This document shows, one piece after another, positions 8,302 to 15,611 of a stretch of DNA of 64,000 nt (its first letter is position 1; the number at the start of each line of letters is the position of its first letter). The DNA lies in NCBI RefSeq assembly GCF_000008185.1, contig NC_002967.9, positions 2,779,202 to 2,843,201 on the forward strand, given 5' to 3'. Source of the DNA: Treponema denticola ATCC 35405 (GTDB taxonomy: Bacteria; Spirochaetota; Spirochaetia; Treponematales; Treponemataceae). A program made the position numbers and the translations under genes. Under the pieces are notes generated by a model, which was not told the DNA's origin, searched no databases, and saw only the letters and a program-made list of their open reading frames with translations.

Positions 8302-9312
8302 ATGGAAGAATTGCTTTACAAGCCCGTCTCAATAGGCGGGCTTCTTTTATCGGGGAACATCTTTTTAGCCCCTGTTGCAGGCTACTCCGACAAGGCATTC
8401 CGTTCCATCTGCGTGGACTGCGGTGCGGATTTTACATACACCGAAATGGTATCCTCGGAAGCCCTCGTGAGGGATTCCGATAAAACCGAAAGCCTCATAG
8501 GAAGGGCACCTAACGAAAAAGCTTATGCCGTACAGATTTTCGGCTCAAACCCCGAATACATGGCAAAAACCGCCGTCATAATCGCCGAAAAATATTCCCC
8601 CGAATGTATCGACATAAATTCGGGCTGCCCCATGGCAAAGATTACCAAAAACGGCGCCGGATCAGCCCTGATGACAGACATTCCTCTTTTGTACAGGATT
8701 GTAAAGGCAGTAAACGATGCTATGGCCCCTTATAAGATACCCGTAACCCTTAAAATACGCTCAGGCTTTACCGCCGACAAACTTAACTGGAAAGAAGCAG
8801 CCTCAGCCGCCATAGATGCCGGGGTTAAAATGCTTACTCTCCATCCCCGTACCCGCTCGCAGGTGTATTCAGGCAAGGCCGATTGGAACATCCTTGCAGA
8901 GCTGGTTCAATTTGCAAAGCCTTATCAAATTCCGATTTTCGGATCGGGAGATTTATTTTCACCTGAGGATGCAAAAAAAATGCTTGAAGAAACAGGCTGT
9001 GCCGGCATAATGTTTGCCCGCGGTGCTATGGGAAACCCCTTTATTTTTACCCAAACAAGGGAGCTTTTGACCAATGGAACATACGGCGAAATAAGCACGG
9101 AACAAAAAATCCGCACCGGTTTTAAAGAACTCATCTTTTTATGCGATGAAAAGGGAGAAGAAAAAGGCTGCCGCGAAATGCGTAAACGCTTTGCCGCCTA
9201 CACCAAGGGCATACCCGACGGCTCCCGCCTCCGCCAAGAATTGGTACAAGCCTCAACAATAGCGGAGTATAAAGCTATAATTCAAAGTGCTTTTAATATT
9301 TCTTGCTTTTAA
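8302..9312 (+). CDS. dusB: tRNA-dihydrouridine synthase (DusB-like)
   Basis: This is a flavoenzyme that reduces uridines in tRNA D-loops using FMN and NADPH. The 336-residue TIM barrel shows NIFLAPVAGYSDKAFR at the N-terminus, YTEMVSSEAL, the catalytic-cysteine motif DINSGCPMAKITKNGAGSAL, LHPRTRSQVYSGKADW and GIMFARGAMGNPFIF (FMN phosphate site), all in the expected order. The start ATG at 8302 is three bases after the tatD stop, so translation is probably coupled. The DusB rather than DusA or DusC assignment is by overall resemblance. No oddities seen. Confidence 0.92.
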   Translation: MEELLYKPVSIGGLLLSGNIFLAPVAGYSDKAFRSICVDCGADFTYTEMVSSEALVRDSDKTESLIGRAPNEKAYAVQIFGSNPEYMAKTAVIIAEKYSPECIDINSGCPMAKITKNGAGSALMTDIPLLYRIVKAVNDAMAPYKIPVTLKIRSGFTADKLNWKEAASAAIDAGVKMLTLHPRTRSQVYSGKADWNILAELVQFAKPYQIPIFGSGDLFSPEDAKKMLEETGCAGIMFARGAMGNPFIFTQTRELLTNGTYGEISTEQKIRTGFKELIFLCDEKGEEKGCREMRKRFAAYTKGIPDGSRLRQELVQASTIAEYKAIIQSAFNISCF

Positions 9313-9342
9313 ATAAAAATGTCTAAAACATTGGAATCCGCG

Positions 9343-9460
9343 TTAAATTAAAAAAACCGCCAAGCCCGCAAGGAACGCCAAGGAAAATGAAAGAATATGT
9401 CATCAAAACCTCACCAAAACTCCTTTGCGCTCTTAGTATCTTTGGGGTTAAATTAAAAAA
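9343..9460. repeat. Intergenic inverted-repeat element, copy A
   Basis: An imperfect inverted repeat: left arm 9355-9384 (starting AACCGCCAAGCCCGCAAGG) and right arm 9421-9449 (ending CTTTGGGGTT), bounded on both sides by TTAAATTAAAAAAA. It matches copy B at 9889-9995 in arms and flanks. The CCGC..GAACGC..AAGG pattern resembles a widespread class of short intergenic repeats. No coding potential. Confidence 0.6.
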
Positions 9461-9475
9461 AACTTTCCCAAAACA

Positions 9476-9504
9476 TTGAAATCCGCATAAAAACGGGTTA
9501 TAAT
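9476..9504 (+). promoter_or_regulatory. Strong sigma70 promoter upstream of the heptamer array
   Basis: TTGAAA (9476-9481) and a perfect TATAAT (9499-9504) are separated by 17 bases. The predicted start, near 9511, is almost on an ATG at 9512. Confidence 0.7.
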
Positions 9505-9625
9505 ATAAGTAATGATAGAAAAACGCTGGAAAAGCACCGACAGAAACTACAACCATTCTCACAAAAAAAGTGCAAAAAGTTTTGCAAAAGGACTTGACAA
9601 AGCCGAAACGCACCTCATAATTTTT

Positions 9626-9761
9626 AGCAACAAGCAACAAGCAACAAGCAACAAGCAACAAGCAACAAGCAACAAGCAACAAGCAACAAGCAACAAGCAA
9701 CAAGCAACAAGCAACAAGCAACAAGCAACAAGCAACAAGCAACAAGCAACAAGCAACAAGC
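9626..9761. repeat. Heptanucleotide tandem repeat (AGCAACA)19.4
   Basis: Perfect tandem copies of AGCAACA run from 9626 to 9761, 136 bases, which is 19 full units plus AGC. There are no internal mismatches, indicating recent or ongoing slipped-strand expansion. Neither strand has a stop codon in any frame through the array. Confidence 0.97.
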
Positions 9762-9832
9762 GGACAGAGCGGTATAAGCGCGCAATCTGCTCAATGCACC
9801 CAGAACACACACAAATTTCTTCAACTAATAAC

Positions 9833-9869
9833 ACGCACAGGACAGAAGCACTGTCTTCGTGCGTTTTTT
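9833..9869 (+). terminator. Intrinsic terminator after the heptamer unit
   Basis: Stem ACGCAC..GACAG (9833-9845) pairs with CTGTC..GTGCGT (9851-9864) around loop AAGCA, with a small internal bulge, and is followed by six Ts. Confidence 0.7.
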
Positions 9870-9888
9870 ACATTACACCGTTTAAGGA

Positions 9889-9995
9889 AACCGCAACGCC
9901 CGCAGAGAACGCAAAGGATTATAAAAGAATGTCTTACACAGCCTCTCTTAAAACATCTTGCGTCCTTGGCGTGCTCCGCGGTTAAATTAAAAAAT
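9889..9995. repeat. Intergenic inverted-repeat element, copy B
   Basis: The second copy of the element at 9343-9460. Left arm 9889-9918 begins AACCGCAACGCCCGCAGAG; right arm 9957-9983 ends GTGCTCCGCGGTT, then TTAAATTAAAAAA. It ends only a few bases before the ribosome site of the next gene. The two copies flank the heptamer unit. Confidence 0.6.
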
Positions 9996-10009
9996 ATAAG
10001 GAGAACAAG

Positions 10010-10720
10010 ATGTTAAAGTATTGTTTGCGAGAAAACTTACTGACGCCTGCACCCGATGACTACATGGCGCAGGCGCAGGACGTGCGCTCGTACACTCTTG
10101 ACGAGATTATCGACCTGATGATGGAAAAAGGTACCACGCTCACGCGTGCGGATGTGGCGGCAACCTTGCAAGTCTACGGAGAGGTAGTAAGTGCCATTAT
10201 CAAAGACGGCTCGGCCGTTAACACACCGCTTATGAACACCTCGATGAGCATATCCGGCGTATTTGACGGAGCAAACGACAGCTTCGATAAAAAGCGGCAC
10301 ACAATCAACTTGAACCTGACGGCAGGCACGCTCCTTCGCGACGCTGTAACCAAAATCAAATGCGAAAAAACCGAAAGTGCCGGCACAGACCCGTACATCA
10401 CCGAAGTTACCGACGTCGTTTCGGGCAAGGTGAACGAAGTACTCTCCAAAGGCGGGGTCGTCCAGCTGGTAGGAAGCCGCCTTAAATTCGACGCAAAAGA
10501 TGCGGCTCAAGGCATCTTCTTTGTCCCCGAAACGGGAGAAGCGGTGAGGGCAACAGTAATAGCCGAAAACAAACCCGCCCGCCTCATGGCCATCATCCCC
10601 GCCGGCCTTAAAGCCGGCACCTACTACATAGAGGTAAGGACGAAAATAGATATGGGCGGTAAAAAACTGAAAACGCTCAAAACCGGACGGTTTGCCAAAC
10701 CGCTTACCGTTACCGCATAA
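10010..10720 (+). CDS. HU-like DNA-binding protein with C-terminal Ig-like domain (DUF4469-like)
   Basis: A 236-residue protein resembling the HU-HIG / Bvu_2165 type: an N-terminal IHF/HU-like DNA-binding domain (about 1-120; SYTLDEIIDLMMEKGTTLTR, GVFDGANDSFDKKRH) and a C-terminal DUF4469/Ig-like domain (about 125-236; EVTDVVSGKVNEVLSKG, GTYYIEVRTKI). Members bind DNA in a nucleoid-associated manner; the biological role is poorly known. It has a good AAGGAG site. Base composition is visibly more GC-rich than the surrounding housekeeping genes, which hints at transfer. A 23-bp palindromic array begins 13 bases after its stop, an obvious candidate binding region (inference). Confidence 0.75.
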   Translation: MLKYCLRENLLTPAPDDYMAQAQDVRSYTLDEIIDLMMEKGTTLTRADVAATLQVYGEVVSAIIKDGSAVNTPLMNTSMSISGVFDGANDSFDKKRHTINLNLTAGTLLRDAVTKIKCEKTESAGTDPYITEVTDVVSGKVNEVLSKGGVVQLVGSRLKFDAKDAAQGIFFVPETGEAVRATVIAENKPARLMAIIPAGLKAGTYYIEVRTKIDMGGKKLKTLKTGRFAKPLTVTA

Positions 10721-10732
10721 AAACATAGCCGG

Positions 10733-10890
10733 TCTACCGGCATAATGGTAGACACCCTACCAACATAATGGTAGACTGTCTACCAACGTAATGGTGAGCA
10801 GTCTACCAGCATAATGGTGGACACCCTACCGGCATAATGGTGGGCAGTCTACCAGCATAATGGTAGCCGGTCTACCAATATAATGATAAA
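10733..10890. repeat. Seven tandem 23-bp palindromic units
   Basis: The TCTACC/CCTACC box recurs at 10733, 10756, 10779, 10802, 10825, 10848 and 10871, exactly 23 bases apart each time. Each unit is itself an inverted repeat, TCTACC-N8-GGTAGA, with the loop containing CATAAT or a variant. The last unit has lost its right arm. In unit 5 both arms changed together (CCTACC/GGTGGG), keeping the pairing. The unit length is not a multiple of three and stops occur in the reading frames, so it is not coding. Confidence 0.93.
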
Positions 10891-10911
10891 GTCCTTTTGG
10901 ATTGGGACAAT

Positions 10912-10958
10912 TCAATCCAAAAAATACATGAATAAACCCCGAACCTTGAACCCGCCGG
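10912..10958. repeat. Leader direct repeat, copy 1
   Basis: About 46 of 47 bases match 12608-12653, starting TCAATCCAAAAAATACA and ending GAACCTTGAACCCGCCGG. Each copy lies 130-155 bases upstream of one of the two LRR lipoprotein genes. Confidence 0.9.
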
Positions 10959-10962
10959 GGTC

Positions 10963-11076
10963 TTTAGGGGCAGCGCCCCTAAACAGCGCGGGAGAGAGAG
11001 GGGGTTATAGGGGGAGAGTACAACCAACGGAGTTTCGAGGTGAACCCTGCTCTGGACGGGGTGCTCTCTCCCCCTA
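10963..11076 (+). promoter_or_regulatory. Structured leader of the first LRR lipoprotein gene
   Basis: Two hairpins: TTTAGGGGC-AGC-GCCCCTAAA (10963-10983) and a long-range 11-bp stem TAGGGGGAGAG (11008-11018) with CTCTCCCCCTA (11066-11076). The second ends just before the AAGGAG ribosome site. No good promoter hexamers were found. The structures could affect translation or simply be repeat debris. Confidence 0.4.
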
Positions 11077-11092
11077 AATTAAGGAGTTTCTT

Positions 11093-12475
11093 ATGAGACA
11101 AAGAGTAAAAACAGTCTTGTTTATTGGTTTAGCGCTTATAGCGCTATTTGGAATGACAGCCTGCCCGCAAAGGGCAAAACCTAAGGCCGAGGAGCCCGCA
11201 CCGCCTCCGGGACCGCAAAAGGTAACCTTTAGTGTAGAAGGCACACCTGCAAACGGCACGCTTAAAGCAATGGCCGGCAGTACCGAAATTACTTCGGGCA
11301 GCAAGGTTCCGTACGGCACAACCGTAACCTTTACGGCAACGGTAACGGCTGCCGAGCATTACGCCGATGAATGGACTATTAAAGGCGGTTCGTTTAAAAC
11401 AGGAGGCAAAGACGGCGATACTACCGCAACGGTACAAATTACCGGCGAAACGGAGGTAAAGGTAAAATTTAGCCGGTATAAAAGCGTTGCATTCGGCACA
11501 GACGGCGCAGACTTGGCTGCTTATCTAAACAGCGGTACACCGGCAGCCGACGGCATCTATTACATCAAAGTAACCGGTCTTAAGGCGGAACACTTAAAAG
11601 GAAATCTCGATATGCACGAATCGAGTCCGCTTGCAAAAATACTGCAAGCTCAGCCGGCTAAAAAAGTTGCGCTTAAGTTCGGTAAACTGCCCGCCGTTAC
11701 TGATATAAACAGCTGCTTTAAAGACTGCAAAAACCTTGTGAGCGCGGCGGCAATACCCAAAGGCGTTACAAATATGGAAAGCTGCTTTTACAAGTGCGAA
11801 GGTTTAACCGAAGCGCCTGTGCTTCCTGCAAGCGTTACAAATCTGTGTGACTGCTTTTACAACTGCGAAGGCTTAACCCAAGCGCCTGAAATACCCGAAA
11901 GTGTTACAAATATGAATAACTGCTTTAACGGCTGCACAAACCTTATACAGATTTCCCCTTTTCCTGCAAACGCAAAGGTTACAAATATGAATGGCTGCTT
12001 TGTCGAGTGCGAAAGCCTTACACAGGTTCCCGCTCTTCCTGCTTCCGTTACGGATATAACCAACTGTTTTGTTAAGTGCAAAAACCTTACACAAGCGCCC
12101 GAAATTCCTGCTTCCGTTACGGAGATGACAAACTGCTTTAAAGAATGCGTAAAGCTTACACAAGCTCCTTCGGCAATACCTAAAGGCGTTACCAATCTGT
12201 ACTCTTGCTTTTTCAACTGCAGAAAGCTTACAAAGGCTCCCGTCATTCCTAAAAGCGTTACGTATATGAAATACTGCTTTAAATTTTGCGGAGAGCTTAC
12301 AGAGGTTACGCTAGAATGTAATTACGGCGGTGAGGACGACTTTAAGGAGGCTTTCTTTTCCTGCGATAAGCTGACTGCAGGCACCATAAAAGTTCCGGCG
12401 GACCAGGTTGATGCATATAAAGCCGGCGCCGACGATATGGGCACACAGCCAGACAGGTTTGTTGCCGCACCATAG
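11093..12475 (+). CDS. BspA-like leucine-rich-repeat lipoprotein with Cys-rich repeats
   Basis: A 460-residue surface lipoprotein. The signal peptide ends at LFGMTAC, so Cys24 would be lipidated. A Pro/Ala/Lys-rich spacer follows (CPQRAKPKAEEPAPPP), then a divergent InlB-B-like bacterial repeat domain (about 44-126). Nine consecutive repeats of about 23 residues occupy 201 to about 415 with the pattern VTNM..CF..CE.LT.AP.IP.S, resembling BspA-type LRRs. Most repeats carry two cysteines in CFxxC. A C-terminal cap (IKVPADQVDAYKAG) closes the solenoid. BspA-like proteins in oral bacteria mediate host and interspecies adhesion; that role here is inferred. Leader and lipoprotein segment are shared with the gene at 12809. 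Confidence 0.8.
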   Translation: MRQRVKTVLFIGLALIALFGMTACPQRAKPKAEEPAPPPGPQKVTFSVEGTPANGTLKAMAGSTEITSGSKVPYGTTVTFTATVTAAEHYADEWTIKGGSFKTGGKDGDTTATVQITGETEVKVKFSRYKSVAFGTDGADLAAYLNSGTPAADGIYYIKVTGLKAEHLKGNLDMHESSPLAKILQAQPAKKVALKFGKLPAVTDINSCFKDCKNLVSAAAIPKGVTNMESCFYKCEGLTEAPVLPASVTNLCDCFYNCEGLTQAPEIPESVTNMNNCFNGCTNLIQISPFPANAKVTNMNGCFVECESLTQVPALPASVTDITNCFVKCKNLTQAPEIPASVTEMTNCFKECVKLTQAPSAIPKGVTNLYSCFFNCRKLTKAPVIPKSVTYMKYCFKFCGELTEVTLECNYGGEDDFKEAFFSCDKLTAGTIKVPADQVDAYKAGADDMGTQPDRFVAAP

Positions 12476-12488
12476 CTAGCGGGTAAGC

Positions 12489-12782
12489 CCAAAGTCCGCT
12501 TTGCAGACTTTGGGCGGCGAGTTTTAGGCTTACCGCCTAAAACATCGTACGCTTAAACCACCGCACGTCCTGTGCGGCGTACATTAGGTCTTACGGATTG
12601 AGACCCGTCAATCCAAAAAATACAGAATAAACCCCGAACCTTGAACCCGCCGGATTCTTAAGGCGGAGCCTTAAGCCGCACTTTTCTTTTTTCGGGGTCA
12701 TAGGGGTGCTTCTTTCTTTTGTCGGAAAAAAGAAAAAAGCACCCCTAACCCGGGGGATTTTTAAGGGGCACGCCCCTTAAAA
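12489..12782. promoter_or_regulatory. Hairpin cluster between the two LRR lipoprotein genes
   Basis: Several perfect stems follow one another: CCCAAAGTC/GACTTTGGG (from 12489), GTTTTAGGC/GCCTAAAAC, CCGCAC/GTGCGG, CTTAAGGC/GCCTTAAG, TAGGGGTGCTT (12701-12711) with AAGCACCCCTA (12737-12747), and TTTTAAGGGGC (12759-12769) with GCCCCTTAAAA (12772-12782). None is followed by a clean T-run. The 334-base gap holds no ORF of interest. Promoter hexamers for the next gene were not evident. Confidence 0.45.
12608..12653. repeat. Leader direct repeat, copy 2
   Basis: Partner of 10912-10958, differing by a single base deletion. It supports duplication of a leader plus lipoprotein gene module. Confidence 0.9.
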
Positions 12783-12808
12783 CAAAATAAATTTTATGGA
12801 GTTAAAAT

Positions 12809-13549
12809 ATGATAAAGTTTAGAACAAAAAATAAGGCATTTGCCTTGAGAAAAACGGGAGCCGCGGCGCTCATCACAGCCGCAACTTTAACGCTGGCACT
12901 GCTATTTACCGGCTGCCCGCAAAAGGCAAAACCTAAGGCCGAGGAGCCCACACCGCCTGAGTACACACCCGTCGCCCACGGCAAACTTAAAGAGTACATA
13001 CAAAATCTGCCTGCAGGCGATACCGTACACAAAATCGAAGTAACCGGTCTTAAAAAGGAACACTTAAACGACAGCGGCAGCGGCTCGCTCAGAAGCATAC
13101 TGCACTTCGGCTTGAATAAAAAGGTTGCGCTTAAGTTACCCAAAACAGTAGAAGGTCTTACCGATATGAGCAATTGCTTTGCCGAGTGCGAAAACCTTGT
13201 GAGCGTGGCAAACATTCCTTCAGGCGTTCGGGATATGAGGGGGTGCTTTGAAGGCTGCATAAGATTAAAGACCGCTCCGGTAATACCTTATGGAGTTCTG
13301 GAGATGTCGTACTGCTTTAAAGGCTGCAAAAGCCTCACCTCCGTTACGCTTAAATGCGGTTGTACTCCTGATTGGTTTGAAGACACATTCAAGGACTGCA
13401 ATGCTCTCGGCGTAGACAGCATAAAAGTGCCTAAAGCGGCTTATCATCAGTTCATCACAGCTGAAGCGCTTAATAAAATGGCTGTTCCCGGCGCCACAGA
13501 AGCCGAAAAAAAAGCAAAGTTTAAAGGCCTTGCGGAACTTAATCCGTAA
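12809..13549 (+). CDS. Short BspA-like LRR lipoprotein, paralogue of the upstream gene
   Basis: A 246-residue lipoprotein with signal peptide ending LLFTGC (Cys36 lipidated). It is followed by CPQKAKPKAEEPTPP, almost identical in protein and DNA to the upstream gene. The InlB-like domain is missing. A shared segment (IEVTGLKKEHL) leads into three to four CFxxC repeats (about 115-190) and a degenerate cap (IKVPKAAYHQFI). Ribosome site GGAG lies eight bases before the ATG. It reads as a shortened duplicate made of the same cassette ends with fewer repeats. Surface adhesin function is inferred from the family only. Confidence 0.78.
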   Translation: MIKFRTKNKAFALRKTGAAALITAATLTLALLFTGCPQKAKPKAEEPTPPEYTPVAHGKLKEYIQNLPAGDTVHKIEVTGLKKEHLNDSGSGSLRSILHFGLNKKVALKLPKTVEGLTDMSNCFAECENLVSVANIPSGVRDMRGCFEGCIRLKTAPVIPYGVLEMSYCFKGCKSLTSVTLKCGCTPDWFEDTFKDCNALGVDSIKVPKAAYHQFITAEALNKMAVPGATEAEKKAKFKGLAELNP

Positions 13550-13563
13550 ATTCAATGGATAAT

Positions 13564-13591
13564 GGATTAGGGGAGGTACAGCCCCTAATCC
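13564..13591. other. Intergenic hairpin
   Basis: A 10-bp perfect stem GGATTAGGGG/CCCCTAATCC (13564-13573 and 13582-13591) just after the lipoprotein stop. There is no T-run, so a terminator role is uncertain. Confidence 0.4.
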
Positions 13592-13653
13592 GACGAAAGG
13601 CGACGACGCAGAGGCTATACTTTATCCTGAGGCGGCACCGGAAAAACCTTCAA

Positions 13654-13682
13654 TTGACATAAGGCTTATTCTTCTATATACT
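13654..13682 (+). promoter_or_regulatory. Promoter of pepF
   Basis: TTGACA (13654-13659), 17-base spacer, TATACT (13677-13682), 20 bases before the pepF start, with AGGAGG between. Confidence 0.8.
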
Positions 13683-13701
13683 TATTTTCATAGGAGGACT
13701 T

Positions 13702-15432
13702 ATGTCAAACACATCTACAGTAAAAACTTTGCCTTTGGTTCCGTTTAAGGAAATGCCTTATACACGGCCGGATATGAAGGCTATTGAAAAGGGCTTTGCC
13801 GATGCCCTATCTAAATTTAAGGCAGCCGCTTCGGTAAAAGAACAAATCGAAGCTATCGATATGGTGCAGGCTATCAACCGTGAGTACAGCACTATGTCTT
13901 CTTTGGCCTCGGTCAGGCATACCATAGACACAAGGGATGAATTCTACGATAAAGAGAACGACTTTTATGATGAAGCAGGACCTCTTTTTAGTAAGCTTTC
14001 AAACGAATTCGGCGCAGAAATGGTCAAGTCCAAATTCAGAGCCGAGCTCGAAAAAGAATTCGGTCATCAAGTCTTTGATTTAACCGATCTATCCTTAAAG
14101 GTATTCAGCCCCGAAATTATGGATGACCTCATGGCCGAAAACAAACTGACCAGCAAATACAGTAAACTCATAGCTTCTGCCCAAATCGAATTCCAAGGCG
14201 AAAAGCGCACCCTTTCCCAATTAAGTCCCTTTATGCAGGACATGGACAGGGAGGTAAGAAAGGCGGCAGCAAAGGCCTTCTACGGTTTCTTTGAAGAAAA
14301 TGAAGCCGAATTCGATTCTATCTATGATGAACTTGTAAAGGTCCGTACAAAGATAGCAAAAAAGCTGGGCTACAAAAACTTTGTTCAGCTTGCTTATGAC
14401 CGCCTTGGCAGAACCGAGTACAATGCCGAAATGGTCGCAAAATACCGCAAGCAGATTTACGAGCTTGTTGTTCCCATCGCCCAAAGTTTAAAAAAACGCC
14501 AAAGCAAGAGGTTAAAGCTCGATAAGGTTTATTATTATGACACCGGGCTTAAATACCTTACGGGAAATGCCGTTCCTCAAGGCGAGCCTGATTGGATTGT
14601 AGAACAGGCAAAGAAGATGTACAATGAGCTTTCGCCCGAAACAAGCGAATTCTTTAAGATGATGACCGATTACGGACTCATGGATTTACTTTCAACCAAA
14701 GGAAAGGCAGGCGGCGGTTATTGTACGGGCTTCCCCTTGTACAAGGTTCCCTTTATCTTTGCAAACTTTAACAAAACCCAGCACGATGTCGAGGTTATGA
14801 CCCACGAAGCGGGCCATGCTTTCCAAGCTTATCAGAGCAGAAATGCACGCCTTCTTGAATACGGGTGGCCGACGCTTGAGGCTTGCGAAATCCACTCGAT
14901 GAGTATGGAGTTTTTTACATGGCCATGGATGGAGCTGTTCTTTAAACACCAAACCGAAAAATTTAAGTTTACCCATCTTTCCGGAGCATTCGAATTCCTA
15001 CCTTATGGAGCGACAGTCGATGAGTTCCAGCACTGGGTCTATGAAAATCCTGAAGCAAGCCCTGCCGAAAGAAAGGCCGAATGGCATAAAATAGAATTAA
15101 AGTATAATCCTTCAATTGATTATGCCGATAATGCCTACTTGAACCGAGGCGGCTTTTGGGTAAAGCAGAGTCACATCTTTGCTTCTCCTTTCTATTACAT
15201 AGATTACACATTGGCTCAAGTTTGTGCCTTACAGTTCTGGGTAAAAGCCAATGCCGACCGCAAAACGGCTTGGGAAGATTATTTGCGCCTTTGCAAGGCC
15301 GGCGGAAGCCTTCCCTTCTTGGAGCTTTTAAAACTTGCAAACCTAAAAAATCCCTTTGAAGAAGGCTGCATCGCTTCGGTTACCCCCGAATGTGAAAAAT
15401 GGCTTAATTCGATAGACGATTCAAAACTGTAG
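13702..15432 (+). CDS. pepF: M3-family oligoendopeptidase F
   Basis: A 576-residue cytoplasmic zinc metallopeptidase of family M3B that degrades short peptides. The catalytic zinc motif HEAGH occupies residues 368-372 (VMTHEAGHAFQAYQ). The downstream Glu ligand is in the helix TLEACEIHSMSMEFF, and the C-terminal HIFASPFYYIDYTLAQ segment is typical. Length and helical N-terminal lid match the family. It has a consensus promoter and a strong AGGAGG site, and appears monocistronic. In this asaccharolytic-type organism peptide use is central, which fits the prolyl peptidase and peptide-binding lipoprotein also in this window. Confidence 0.92.
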   Translation: MSNTSTVKTLPLVPFKEMPYTRPDMKAIEKGFADALSKFKAAASVKEQIEAIDMVQAINREYSTMSSLASVRHTIDTRDEFYDKENDFYDEAGPLFSKLSNEFGAEMVKSKFRAELEKEFGHQVFDLTDLSLKVFSPEIMDDLMAENKLTSKYSKLIASAQIEFQGEKRTLSQLSPFMQDMDREVRKAAAKAFYGFFEENEAEFDSIYDELVKVRTKIAKKLGYKNFVQLAYDRLGRTEYNAEMVAKYRKQIYELVVPIAQSLKKRQSKRLKLDKVYYYDTGLKYLTGNAVPQGEPDWIVEQAKKMYNELSPETSEFFKMMTDYGLMDLLSTKGKAGGGYCTGFPLYKVPFIFANFNKTQHDVEVMTHEAGHAFQAYQSRNARLLEYGWPTLEACEIHSMSMEFFTWPWMELFFKHQTEKFKFTHLSGAFEFLPYGATVDEFQHWVYENPEASPAERKAEWHKIELKYNPSIDYADNAYLNRGGFWVKQSHIFASPFYYIDYTLAQVCALQFWVKANADRKTAWEDYLRLCKAGGSLPFLELLKLANLKNPFEEGCIASVTPECEKWLNSIDDSKL

Positions 15433-15549
15433 CAGCATAAATGAAGCCCCAGCCTATCGCCGCATTTGATGTTAAGTAACACAGCTTTCAAAGCAACGGT
15501 TGAAACTAAAGTGCACCGGAACAAATGGGAAAGGAGTAAAATGCTTTTG

Positions 15550-15578
15550 TTGACATAAGACAATGAAAATATTATCCT
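15550..15578 (+). promoter_or_regulatory. Promoter of the EamA-type transporter
   Basis: TTGACA (15550-15555), 17-base spacer, TATCCT (15573-15578), about 34 bases before the ATG. Confidence 0.75.
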
Positions 15579-15611
15579 ATTTATACAGCTTTTTGAATTG
15601 GAGGCAGTAAA

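Larger units (their letters stand above)
9512..9869 (+). ncRNA. Candidate ~360-nt repeat-containing RNA (or leaderless ORF)
   Basis: A consensus promoter (9476-9504) and an intrinsic terminator (9833-9869) bound a unit whose centre is 19.4 copies of a 7-base repeat. An ATG at 9512 begins an open frame (MIEKRWKSTDRNYNHSHKKS, then repeating NKQQATS) without a ribosome site. That frame passes straight through the terminator hairpin to 9985, so I favour a non-coding or contingency RNA over a real protein. Because the repeat unit is seven bases, each gain or loss of a copy would shift the frame. No RNA family is recognised. Confidence 0.4.

Noticed and set aside
9559..9834. Long minus-strand frames across the heptamer array (repeating LLLVACC)
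   Set aside because: A stop-free 7-base repeat opens all frames; there is no ribosome site and the frames run through the terminator and promoter.
9512..9985. 157-codon plus-strand frame as a real protein
   Set aside because: No ribosome site, low-complexity repeat core, and it reads through the intrinsic terminator and the left arm of repeat copy B. Kept only as a possible alternative of the RNA candidate.
10037..10726. 229-codon minus-strand frame opposite the HU-like gene
   Set aside because: Shadow of a GC-richer gene; no ribosome site, no family resemblance, while the plus frame has a clear fold and ribosome site.
10733..10890. CRISPR array
   Set aside because: The 23-base units are contiguous with no unique spacers and no cas genes are nearby.
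12489..12514. Terminator of the first LRR gene
   Set aside because: The stem is strong but not followed by a T-run; reported only as part of the hairpin cluster.
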